Shown: in pieces, positions 1-6,968 of the stretch
How the letters are laid out: every line of letters begins with the position of its first letter
How positions within the stretch are numbered: position 1 is the first letter of the stretch
Source of the DNA: Bacteroidota bacterium
GTDB lineage: Bacteria > Bacteroidota > Bacteroidia > B-17B0 > Aurantibacillaceae
DNA: 8,003 nucleotides
NCBI GenBank assembly: GCA_025360565.1
Contig: JANYBY010000300.1
Coordinates: forward strand, 1-8,003
Direction: 5' to 3'
Program-made: the position numbers and the translations under genes
Notes under the pieces: generated by a model
Told to the model about the DNA's origin: nothing
Database searches by the model: none
The model's input: only the letters and a program-made list of their open reading frames with translations

Positions 1-142
1 TTTTTTGTTACCGAACCTCTTTTTATTCCCCTTTTAATATGCAAAATTTTAGTTCCTTTTTTAGTTGTTGAGTTTCATCTTAAACGCTCTCATTTTTAGG
101 CAGTTAACTTAATATTATTATTTTCCCTTTTAACAAAAAAAA

Positions 143-174
143 TTTGTGATTACCATTAATCATGGATATATTTG
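143..174 (+). promoter_or_regulatory. Bacteroidota-type promoter for the first Omp28-like gene
   Basis: TTTG at 143-146 and TATATTTG at 167-174 are 20 bases apart. This matches the known Bacteroidota sigma-A pattern (TTTG near -33, TAnnTTTG near -7). Transcription would start near 181 and give a leader of about 30 bases before the ATG at 213. The -7 box lies just downstream of an in-frame ATG at 162, which argues against that ATG being used. Confidence 0.62.
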
Positions 175-212
175 TTATAAATACACTAAATCAATTTAAA
201 AAATTATTTACA

Positions 213-2048
213 ATGAAAAAAAATTTACTAACGATTGTTGCTTGTGCCTCTTTGACCGGAAGCATGTTTGCGCAGCTGCCTGTAAGCACTAGTCCGCAAA
301 ACAGAAAAGCAGTGATTGAAGAATTTACAGGAATCTATTGTGGTTACTGTCCTGATGGACACGCGACCGGAACTGCGATTAAAACCTCGAGCCCAACTCA
401 GGTTGTATTAATTAATGTTCACTCAGGTGGGTATGCAAACGTTGCAGTTGGTGAGCCGGATTTAAAAACCGCTTATGGTAACGCAGTTGATCCTATGGCA
501 GGCATGTTGATCGCAGGATATCCTGCAGGTGATGTTAATCGTGGTGTTTGGGCTGGCCCGCAAACTGCCGGTGGTATGGCGCAAGACAGAACTAACTGGG
601 CAGGAATTGCAGCAGGTATTACTGCTCTACCTTCATACGTTAACGTTGCATTGGAAGGTGTAGTAAACGCAACCACCAGAGTTTTAACCGTAACTGTTCA
701 GGTGTATTATACAGCAAACAGCCCGGTTGGTACAAACTCTTTAACTGTTTTATTGTTAGAAAGCAAAATTTTAGGTCCTCAGCATAATTATGGCACTCCT
801 ACTCTTTATAATGCAAGTAATTATAATCCTGATGGAAGTTATAATCATAACCACGCTGTTCGTGCGGCATTATCTCCAAACTTTGGTATCACTATTCCGG
901 TAACAACCGCGGGTACAACTTTTACAACTGTACTTACTTATACTATTCCTCCAACTTACGGTGCAGCTGGTAAAACCACTCCTTGTATGTTAGGTAATTT
1001 AGAGTTAGCTGCTTTTGTAACTGAAACTGACAGGCCGATCGTTAGCGCCGCTAACGGCCCTGTTACTTTGGCAACTTTCGCAAGCTCTTTGGATATTTCT
1101 ACTTCAAATTTAATTACACCGGCTGCTGTTTGTTCAGGAACTAACTCGGCTGCTTCATTCATTTTCTCAAATTTAGGAAGCTCAACTGTAACAAGTGCGG
1201 TTTTCTCTTATGCAGTTAATGGCGGTGCCCCAACCAATTATACTTGGTCAGGTTCAGTTGCCCCGCAAACACAGGCGTTAAGGGTTAATCTTCCACCAAT
1301 CAGTTTTATTCCGGTAGCTAATAATACAATCGCAATTAATGTTGTTTCTGTTAACGGCGGAACTGATCAAGTTGCAGGTAACAATCCAATTGCCAACAAC
1401 GCCATCCCTCTTTTAAATGTTACTGCTCCGGCCGAAAACATGCAAATGGATTTTACTCAAGATCAATATGGAACTGAAGATTCGTGGAAAGTTTATGACG
1501 AAATTACAAACGCTGTAATTTCTCAAGATGGCCCTTTCACTAACTTAGGTGCTGCAGGAACATTATTGCATACCAAAACGTTTACCGTTACTCAAGCGAA
1601 CAATTGCTATAAATTAGTTGTTCTTGATGCATATGGAGACGGTGTAAATGGTGGTTTTGGCGTTGGCGGTTATGTGTTGAAATCTGGAGGTACTGCTATT
1701 ATTACTTCTAATGGCCAGTACGGTTCAATGGATACTAAACTTTACAAAACTGCTGCTGTTATCACAAGCATGAAAGGTTCTGCATTATACATTAATAATG
1801 TAGGTTTATATCCTAACCCAACTGTAGGTTCAACTAACTTATCTATTGAGTTATCTCAAAACGAAACTGTAAACATTGCTGTGCTTAACAGTATTGGTCA
1901 GCAAGTTTATGCTTCAAACAATAATAACCTAAACGCAGGTCAAAACACGATCAGTTTAAATACTGAAAATTGGGCTGCAGGTGTTTATTTTGTTAACGTT
2001 TCAACCCCAAATGGTTCAGTTAACCATAAATTAAACGTTACCAAGTAA
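213..2048 (+). CDS. Secreted Omp28-like protein with CGYC motif and T9SS type A sorting domain
   Basis: The protein has 611 residues from the chosen start. A signal peptide (about 1-21, ending SMFAQ) should send it through Sec. Residues about 31-285 resemble Omp28-family proteins: the EEFTG motif is followed by CGYC at 43-46, a thioredoxin-fold-like CxxC, and by the family-like NHAVR stretch at 213-217. Residues about 293-400 look like a CARDB-type Ig-like domain. Residues about 410-512 form another beta-sandwich with an acidic, calcium-loop-like DAYGDG at 472-477. Residues 532-611 are the T9SS sorting domain: it begins LYPNP, contains NSIGQQVY and ends with a GVYFVNV strand. By family knowledge the protein should cross the outer membrane through T9SS and be attached to or released from the surface. 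An in-frame ATG at 162 would add 17 residues before the signal peptide and overlaps the promoter, so I chose 213. Redox activity is inferred only from the CxxC. Confidence 0.88.
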   Translation: MKKNLLTIVACASLTGSMFAQLPVSTSPQNRKAVIEEFTGIYCGYCPDGHATGTAIKTSSPTQVVLINVHSGGYANVAVGEPDLKTAYGNAVDPMAGMLIAGYPAGDVNRGVWAGPQTAGGMAQDRTNWAGIAAGITALPSYVNVALEGVVNATTRVLTVTVQVYYTANSPVGTNSLTVLLLESKILGPQHNYGTPTLYNASNYNPDGSYNHNHAVRAALSPNFGITIPVTTAGTTFTTVLTYTIPPTYGAAGKTTPCMLGNLELAAFVTETDRPIVSAANGPVTLATFASSLDISTSNLITPAAVCSGTNSAASFIFSNLGSSTVTSAVFSYAVNGGAPTNYTWSGSVAPQTQALRVNLPPISFIPVANNTIAINVVSVNGGTDQVAGNNPIANNAIPLLNVTAPAENMQMDFTQDQYGTEDSWKVYDEITNAVISQDGPFTNLGAAGTLLHTKTFTVTQANNCYKLVVLDAYGDGVNGGFGVGGYVLKSGGTAIITSNGQYGSMDTKLYKTAAVITSMKGSALYINNVGLYPNPTVGSTNLSIELSQNETVNIAVLNSIGQQVYASNNNNLNAGQNTISLNTENWAAGVYFVNVSTPNGSVNHKLNVTK

Positions 2049-2068
2049 TTTTTAACTAATTTAATATT

Positions 2069-2098
2069 AAAGCCGGCTTTTTTGAGCCGGCTTTTTTT
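2069..2098 (+). terminator. Intrinsic terminator after the first Omp28-like gene
   Basis: AGCCGGCT at 2071-2078 pairs with AGCCGGCT at 2085-2092, extended by two A-T pairs, around a TTTTTG loop. Seven T follow from 2092. It starts about 20 bases after the stop codon. Confidence 0.9.
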
Positions 2099-2108
2099 GT
2101 TATATTTG
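2082..2108 (+). promoter_or_regulatory. Promoter of the first small T9SS gene, abutting the upstream terminator
   Basis: TATATTTG at 2101-2108 is identical to the -7 box of the first gene and would start transcription about 18 bases before the ATG at 2134. The -33 element is less clear. TTG at 2082-2084 is 16 bases upstream, shorter than usual, and lies in the terminator loop. The terminator T-tract begins only 9 bases before the -7 box, so the terminator and promoter share sequence. Confidence 0.5.
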
Positions 2109-2133
2109 TACCATAACATTTAATAAGACAAAA

Positions 2134-2883
2134 ATGAAAAAACTATTACTAAGTTTAATAACATTTGTTTCTCTGACTTCTTTTTCGCAAGGAAGCATAC
2201 AAATTACCGAAAGCGGAAATCCTGTAGCTGCCAATGGTACTGTTATGGCCGTAACTACTGCTTCAGGAAACGTAAAAGTATATTTTGATGTTAAGAACAT
2301 CGGATCTTCTACTAAATCTTACAAAGTAAAAAGATACGACATTATGCTTCATGCCGCGGGAGCAAGTACCGCCAGCGCTTATTTTTGTTTTGCAGGTTCT
2401 TGTTGGGGCGCAAGCACCGACTCTGCCGGAACCTTGGTTCTTGCAGCTGGTGCCAGCGCTTCTTCATCAACCGTTGCGTTTAATATGCTTGTTACCGACT
2501 TGGATGAAGCTAACACAACAGGTTTGAGTATTGTTAAATATACTTTTATAAACATTAACCAGCGCACAGACTCTTTACAAGTAACGATCGCGTACAACCA
2601 ACCTGTCGGTATAAATGAAAATAACGGACTTCTTTCTTCATTTGAATTATCACCGAATCCGGTTAGTGATAACGCAACTATAAAAATTAATTCCACGAAA
2701 GTAATTGATGGTAAATTTTATGTTTATAACGCGTTAGGCGCAATTATAAATGAAAAAACTGTTTCGTTAACTGAAGGAAAAAATAAAATTGATTTTAACA
2801 CTGAGAATTTGCCTTCGGGGATCTATTTTGCGAATTTAAAATTCGGCAGTTCTTCAACCACTAAAAAATTCATCGTTCGATAG
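2134..2883 (+). CDS. Small secreted T9SS cargo protein with one Ig-like beta domain (paralogue of 5116-5844)
   Basis: The protein has 249 residues. A signal peptide covers about 1-19 (ends TSFSQ). Residues about 20-157 form a beta-rich domain without a name I recognise. It alternates hydrophobic strands, has KRYDIMLHAAG at about 67-77 and a close cysteine pair C85/C90, and ends with GLSIVKYTF at 130-138. Residues about 169-249 are a T9SS type A sorting domain (FELSPNP, YVYNALG, NLPSGIYFANLKFG). It is exported by Sec and then T9SS to the surface or medium. The gene at 5116 has the same domain plan and shares KRYDI, SIVKYTF, YNALG and NLPSGIYF, so the two are paralogues. Having its own promoter and terminator suggests separate expression from the gene upstream. 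Function is unknown; a structural, adhesive or ligand-binding surface role is possible but not shown. Confidence 0.85.
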   Translation: MKKLLLSLITFVSLTSFSQGSIQITESGNPVAANGTVMAVTTASGNVKVYFDVKNIGSSTKSYKVKRYDIMLHAAGASTASAYFCFAGSCWGASTDSAGTLVLAAGASASSSTVAFNMLVTDLDEANTTGLSIVKYTFININQRTDSLQVTIAYNQPVGINENNGLLSSFELSPNPVSDNATIKINSTKVIDGKFYVYNALGAIINEKTVSLTEGKNKIDFNTENLPSGIYFANLKFGSSSTTKKFIVR

Positions 2884-2904
2884 ATTTATTTTTAAAAACA
2901 CTTT

Positions 2905-2935
2905 AAAAAGCAGGCCTTAAATGTCTGCTTTTTTT
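2905..2935 (+). terminator. Intrinsic terminator after the first small T9SS gene
   Basis: AAAAAGCAGGC at 2905-2915 pairs with GTCTGCTTTTT at 2923-2933, with one G-T pair, around a seven-base loop. The T-run continues to 2935. It follows the stop codon by about 20 bases. Confidence 0.85.
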
Positions 2936-2936
2936 A

Positions 2937-2967
2937 TTTTAAACTGTTCGTTTTTTTATTATCTTTA
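2937..2967 (+). promoter_or_regulatory. Possible weak promoter of the second Omp28-like gene
   Basis: TATCTTTA at 2960-2967 matches the TAnnTTTG box except for the last base. TTTT at 2937-2940 lies 19 bases upstream where TTTG is expected. The placement, about 20 bases before the ATG at 2987, resembles the gene at 2134, but the match is degenerate in this AT-rich stretch. Confidence 0.3.
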
Positions 2968-2986
2968 CTATAATAATCAACTAAAA

Positions 2987-4936
2987 ATGAAAAAAACATT
3001 ACTAACATTAAGTTTAATGCTTTCAGGTGTAATTGCTATTGCACAAACACCGCGCTTAGTATTATATGAAGAATTTACCGGTGAAAATTGCGGGCCCTGT
3101 GCCTCTACAAATCCGGGTTTAGACGCCTTATTAAAACAGGCTATTAACCAAAATAAAATTGTTGCCATAAAATGGCAGGTGCCCATCCCTTCGGCTCCCT
3201 CAAATACTTGGTCGCTTTACCAAACAAACCAGCCCGAAATTACCTGGCGTTATAGCACATATGGTTACGGGGTTAACTCCGCTCCTAATGGCCGTATCGA
3301 CGGACAAAGTCAAATGGTTTTTGGCGCTGCAAGCGATCATCCTGCATACATGAATAATACAATTATAAATGCCGCTTCATCCTATACCTCTCCTTTTTCC
3401 ATTAACATGGCCACGGCATGGAGCCCAACTTATACCGCCATTACATTAACTGTGAACATACAAGCATCGGCTAATTTTACTGCTGTAGGTTCATTGGTTT
3501 TTAGAATGGTAATGGTAGAAAAAGAGGTGCACTTTGCATCTCCTCCGGGTACCAATGGCGAAAAAGATTTTTACCATCCTGTACGAAAATCTTTTCCAAC
3601 CATACAAGCGGGTACACCAATGGTAGCAGGATGGATCAACGGACAAACACAAACCTTCACTGTAAATTGCGTTCTACCTTCTTATATTCAACAAAAGGGC
3701 GAGATCGCTTTTGTAGGATTTATACAAGATGATGGTAATAGAAAAGTTTTACAATCGTTCATTGTAGATGGCCCGCCATTGGCTAACGATGCTAAAGCTG
3801 TAGCGGTTAATATACCAACTACTGTTTGCAGTAATTCAGTTAATCCGCAAATTGTTATTCAAAACACAGGTAATAATGCGATCACGAATATGACAATCAA
3901 TCCGTATAAAGACCTTACTGCCCTCGCTTCTTATACCTGGTTGGGTAGCCTTGCGGTTGGTGCTTCAACAACTATTACAATGCCAAGCTATACTACAACA
4001 GGTGGCACACACTCTTACTCTTATAATATCACTAACGTGAGTGGTGGAGATATGTATACCGGCAACAATACTATCAAATATAGTTTTGTAGCTGAGCCTG
4101 CTTATATACCGGCACCTGTTACCGAAGGATTTGTAATGGGCGCATACCCGCCTGCAAACTGGGGTTTACTGAACTCTGACGCTGGTGTTTATACCTGGGG
4201 CAGGGTTACAACCTGCGGTGGTTACGCCACCTCTTCTGAATCTTCAAAATATGATTTTTACAATAATAGCGTATCCGGCGATGTGGACGATCTATACCTT
4301 CCGCCAACAGATCTTACAGGTGTTACAGTTCCGGTTTTAAATTTTGATTACGCTTACGCCCCTTGCCCTTGCGGGCCGGCTAACGCACTTTCTAACGATA
4401 AACTGGAAGTACTGTACTCTACCAATTGCGGATTAACTTGGACATCGGTATTTTCTAAAACTGCCGGTCAGTTAGGCACTGTACCTGCCACTACGGTTAA
4501 CTTTGTGGCGGTAGCCGCAAACCAGTGGACCACCGCTACAATTGCAATTCCAAGTTTATCAAATAATCCAAACGCATTAATTATTTTCCGCGCAACAAAC
4601 GATTTCGGAAATAATCTTTACGTAGATAATATTAATTTAGCACAGGGCAGCGGTGTTAACGTTACTAAAAATCAGAGTACCAACATTGCTTTTGATCTTT
4701 ATCCGAACCCAACAAACGGCGATGCAACTATTATGGTTAATAGTGTAAGATCATCATCCGCAAAAGTTATGGTAATAAATACACTCGGGCAATTACTGAT
4801 CTCCAAACAAGTCACGCTGACTGAAGGCACAACCAATGTGCAAATTGACGCGAAAGAATTTGTTTCGGGAATTTACAATGTGATCTTAGAAACAGAAAAA
4901 GGTTCTATTGTAAAAAAATTAACTGTTTCTAAATAA
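2987..4936 (+). CDS. Secreted Omp28-like protein with thioredoxin-type CGPC, MAM-like/choice-of-anchor-J domain and T9SS sorting domain
   Basis: The protein has 649 residues. A signal peptide covers 1-20 (ends IAIAQ). Residues about 22-262 are Omp28-like: EEFTG is followed by CGPC at 35-38, the same motif as classical thioredoxins, and YHPVRKSFP at 196-204 corresponds to NHAVRAALSP in the first gene. Residues about 267-372 look like a CARDB-type Ig-like domain. Residues about 376-553 resemble a choice-of-anchor-J / MAM-like jelly roll: an early EGF...PPANW segment, a cysteine-rich APCPCGP stretch near 458-464, and a closing NNLYVDNINL strand. Residues 571-649 are the T9SS sorting domain (LYPNP, INTLGQLL, SGIYNVIL). 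It shares N-terminal architecture with the gene at 213 but differs in the middle, so the two are diverged paralogues or shuffled relatives. A longer reading from 2921 would start inside the preceding terminator and bury the signal peptide, so 2987 is preferred. Surface thiol chemistry is an inference. Confidence 0.87.
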   Translation: MKKTLLTLSLMLSGVIAIAQTPRLVLYEEFTGENCGPCASTNPGLDALLKQAINQNKIVAIKWQVPIPSAPSNTWSLYQTNQPEITWRYSTYGYGVNSAPNGRIDGQSQMVFGAASDHPAYMNNTIINAASSYTSPFSINMATAWSPTYTAITLTVNIQASANFTAVGSLVFRMVMVEKEVHFASPPGTNGEKDFYHPVRKSFPTIQAGTPMVAGWINGQTQTFTVNCVLPSYIQQKGEIAFVGFIQDDGNRKVLQSFIVDGPPLANDAKAVAVNIPTTVCSNSVNPQIVIQNTGNNAITNMTINPYKDLTALASYTWLGSLAVGASTTITMPSYTTTGGTHSYSYNITNVSGGDMYTGNNTIKYSFVAEPAYIPAPVTEGFVMGAYPPANWGLLNSDAGVYTWGRVTTCGGYATSSESSKYDFYNNSVSGDVDDLYLPPTDLTGVTVPVLNFDYAYAPCPCGPANALSNDKLEVLYSTNCGLTWTSVFSKTAGQLGTVPATTVNFVAVAANQWTTATIAIPSLSNNPNALIIFRATNDFGNNLYVDNINLAQGSGVNVTKNQSTNIAFDLYPNPTNGDATIMVNSVRSSSAKVMVINTLGQLLISKQVTLTEGTTNVQIDAKEFVSGIYNVILETEKGSIVKKLTVSK

Positions 4937-4953
4937 ACTAATTTTTAATATTT

Positions 4954-4985
4954 AAAAAGGCTGCCTCGAAAAGGCAGCCTTTTTT
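4954..4985 (+). terminator. Intrinsic terminator after the second Omp28-like gene
   Basis: AGGCTGCCT at 4958-4966 pairs perfectly with AGGCAGCCT at 4972-4980 around a CGAAA loop. Four or more A-T pairs extend the stem, and a T-run reaches 4985. It follows the stop codon by 17 bases. Confidence 0.92.
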
Positions 4986-5088
4986 ATTTATGAAAGTTTT
5001 AACTAAGCGAATTCCCGTTTTTTAGGCTCAAATATTTGTTTTTTCCATGCATTCATTTAATAGTTAGTATAGCTTACCAAAAATGTTG

Positions 5089-5096
5089 TAATTTTA
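5089..5096 (+). promoter_or_regulatory. Possible -7 box of the second small T9SS gene
   Basis: TAATTTTA matches TAnnTTTG except for the last base and lies 19 bases before the ATG at 5116, the same placement as for the other secreted-protein genes. No convincing TTTG is seen upstream. The rest of 4986-5115 shows nothing else recognisable. Confidence 0.25.
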
Positions 5097-5115
5097 GAAG
5101 AAGAACCAAAGTCAC

Positions 5116-5844
5116 ATGAAAAAAATCAGCCTGTTACTTTTTTTTGCCGCTTGTAAATTGTTTTCGCAAACAAGTATACAGTTAACCAACATGGTAACTT
5201 CCGCTACTCTGGCCCCTAATACAGTAATAACCGCTACTACAATGGCAGGTGGAAACACACAGCACAGCATTGATATTAAAAATGTAAGCGTATCCACAAA
5301 AACTATTATCATTAAACGCTACGACATTTTATTGTTTGCAAACGGTACCAGCACGGCCTTTGCGGCTTCCAATTGTCTTTCTCCATATACCTTTACTTAT
5401 TCTTTTCAACTGGCTGCAGGGCAAAACGCTTCGCAAAACTATAACTATTTATGGGCTCAGCTTTTTGAGGCTGATGCCGTAGGCCATAGCATTGTAAAGT
5501 ATACCTTTTTTAATACCTCTACCTTGAGCGATTCAAGTCAGATCACTTTCAATTTTAATCCCCCTACAAGTTTATACGAACAACTTTCATCATTTTCTTC
5601 TTTCGAATTATTTCCAAATCCCGTAAATGAAAAAGGAACTATTAATATTAATTCTGAAATTACCAGCGAAGGAAAATTATTTATTTACAACGCACTCGGC
5701 ACTATGATGAACGAAAGATCAATTCTTTTAACGAAAGGAAAAAATAAACTGGACTTTAATGCCGAAAATTTGCCTTCAGGAATTTATTTTATGTCTTTTA
5801 AATTTGGCGTTTCAGAAATTACGAGAAAATTTATGGTTAATTGA
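5116..5844 (+). CDS. Small secreted T9SS cargo protein, paralogue of 2134-2883
   Basis: The protein has 242 residues with the same layout as the gene at 2134: an N-terminal signal (about 1-18, ends KLFSQ), a beta-rich domain at about 19-150, and a T9SS type A sorting domain at about 161-242 (FELFPNP, YNALGTMM, NLPSGIYFMSFKFG). Shared segments include IDIKNV (FDVKNI in the other), KRYDILL, LAAG, SIVKYTF and nearly the whole sorting domain. The mature beta domain has only one cysteine (C87), whereas the paralogue has C85 and C90, so any disulfide there is not conserved. The signal region reads LLLFFAAC with C13, so a lipoprotein cleavage site is conceivable. I favour ordinary signal peptidase cleavage after LFSQ, as in the paralogue. 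Function is unknown. It follows the Omp28-like gene at 2987 just as the gene at 2134 follows the one at 213. Confidence 0.83.
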   Translation: MKKISLLLFFAACKLFSQTSIQLTNMVTSATLAPNTVITATTMAGGNTQHSIDIKNVSVSTKTIIIKRYDILLFANGTSTAFAASNCLSPYTFTYSFQLAAGQNASQNYNYLWAQLFEADAVGHSIVKYTFFNTSTLSDSSQITFNFNPPTSLYEQLSSFSSFELFPNPVNEKGTININSEITSEGKLFIYNALGTMMNERSILLTKGKNKLDFNAENLPSGIYFMSFKFGVSEITRKFMVN

Positions 5845-5851
5845 TTTCATA

Positions 5852-5874
5852 AGGAAAAATATCCCCTTTTTCCT
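5852..5874 (+). terminator. Weak hairpin after the second small T9SS gene
   Basis: AGGAAAAA at 5852-5859 pairs with TTTTTCCT at 5867-5874 around TATCCCC. The stem is mostly A-T and no T-tract follows it, so termination may be partial. Some read-through into the aldolase gene at 5940 is possible. Confidence 0.35.
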
Positions 5875-5939
5875 GTTCAAAATCGGTCAAGGAAAATTCG
5901 TTTTTTTTACCTTTCTTTACGGCTTATTAGAATTATTTT

Positions 5940-6950
5940 ATGGAATTATATTTAGACTCGGCCAACCTTAAAGAAATTGAAGAGGGATTTAAATTAGGCT
6001 TTTTAAACGGCTTAACTACAACGCCTACTTTTATGCAAAAGGAAGGCATTACCGATATTGATGCCACCATTGTAAAATTAAGTAAAATTGTTCCTGTGCT
6101 TCAGATAGAAGCTTTAGGAAATACCGCCGAAGAAGTTTTAGCCGAAGCCGAACGACAAATAAAATTAGGATTGGATCCTACAAAAACTGTGTTTAAAATT
6201 CCGGTAAGTTTAGAAGGTGTTCGTGCCTGTAAATTGTTACGCGATAAAGGTTATTTGGTAAATGTGCATTTGGTTTACACCTTACAGCAAGCATACATGG
6301 CCATGCAAGCCGGCGCTACGTATGTTTGTCCGCTTGTGGGACGTTTACAAGATCAGGGGCACGACGCTTTAGCTTTGGTTGAACAGTGTGTTGACGCTGT
6401 TGATATTTACGGTTACGATACAAAAATTATGTTCTCATCTGTAAGAACGGTTGAACACGTTCGCAATGCGATAAACATTGGCGTGCACACCATTACTGTT
6501 CCGCTAAAAATATTAAAACAATTAACCGAAAATAATTTTACTACCGTTGGCACCGATCAATTCATTATGGATACGCGTTTAATGATGGTAAAAGTAAAAG
6601 AAGCTATCAACGGCGTTAATCCAATTGTTCCGGAAGACACAAATATTACTGATGCAATTATTAAATTAACTGAATTTAATTTTGGTGCCATTACCGTAAT
6701 TAAAAAAGACGGAAGCATTAAAGGCGTATTTACCGATGGCAGCTTACGTAAATTGTTGGGCGAAAAAGGAAGGGATATTTTATCGAAAAAACTAAGCGAT
6801 CTTGAATACCGCGAACCAATTACTATTGACGGCAATGTACTTTTGAACGAAGCCAATCTTTTATTTAAGAAAACAAATGTAGATACCATTGTGGTTACCA
6901 ATGGCGGCAAGCCTGTTGGCATGTTAGATATTCAGGATCTAAAATCGTAA
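5940..6950 (+). CDS. Transaldolase / fructose-6-phosphate-aldolase-like domain fused to two CBS domains
   Basis: The protein has 336 residues, probably cytoplasmic. Residues 1 to about 220 match the short transaldolase family (TalC/FSA type). It starts MELYLD exactly as E. coli FSA does, which fixes the start codon. It has the Schiff-base lysine K86 in VFKIPVS, and then AGATYVCPLVGR (124-135) and MFSSVRT (164-170). Residues about 228-336 are two CBS repeats, which usually bind adenine nucleotides and regulate the attached enzyme. GVFTDGSLRK at 262-271 closely resembles the GIFTDGDLRR of KdsD, the arabinose-5-phosphate isomerase of Kdo synthesis. Free-standing FSA/TalC proteins are about 215-220 residues, so the CBS part is an addition. 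The family motif TTNPS reads TTTPT (26-30), and the conserved NVTLVFS reads NVHLVYT (108-114), so substrate or chemistry may differ from standard transaldolase. The phosphatase gene begins 18 bases downstream, so the two are probably co-transcribed and act in one pathway. Calling it a housekeeping transaldolase would be risky. Confidence 0.85.
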   Translation: MELYLDSANLKEIEEGFKLGFLNGLTTTPTFMQKEGITDIDATIVKLSKIVPVLQIEALGNTAEEVLAEAERQIKLGLDPTKTVFKIPVSLEGVRACKLLRDKGYLVNVHLVYTLQQAYMAMQAGATYVCPLVGRLQDQGHDALALVEQCVDAVDIYGYDTKIMFSSVRTVEHVRNAINIGVHTITVPLKILKQLTENNFTTVGTDQFIMDTRLMMVKVKEAINGVNPIVPEDTNITDAIIKLTEFNFGAITVIKKDGSIKGVFTDGSLRKLLGEKGRDILSKKLSDLEYREPITIDGNVLLNEANLLFKKTNVDTIVVTNGGKPVGMLDIQDLKS

Positions 6951-6968
6951 ATTAATATTTCCGCCTTT

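Noticed and set aside
162..212. Upstream in-frame ATG giving the first Omp28-like protein 17 more residues
   Set aside because: It would put a polar extension before a complete signal peptide, and the ATG lies upstream of the TATATTTG box at 167-174, so it would not be in the predicted transcript.
2379..2696. Antisense open frames, the longest about 105 codons here and about 121 codons at 6557-6922
   Set aside because: They lie entirely inside well-supported genes on the other strand, lack start signals and show no recognisable motifs.
2921..2986. Upstream in-frame ATG giving the second Omp28-like protein 22 more residues
   Set aside because: It lies in the loop of the preceding terminator hairpin and would move the MKKTLLTLS signal peptide away from the N-terminus.
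5759..5971. Open frame of about 70 codons on the + strand between the small T9SS gene and the aldolase gene
   Set aside because: It overlaps the end of the T9SS sorting domain and the start of the aldolase in a different frame. Its composition (runs of F and L) reflects AT-rich DNA and it resembles no protein family.
5940..6950. Assigning the fused aldolase as housekeeping transaldolase (tal)
   Set aside because: The CBS fusion and the changes in the TTNPS and NVTLVFS motifs make an ordinary pentose-phosphate role uncertain, so no symbol was given.
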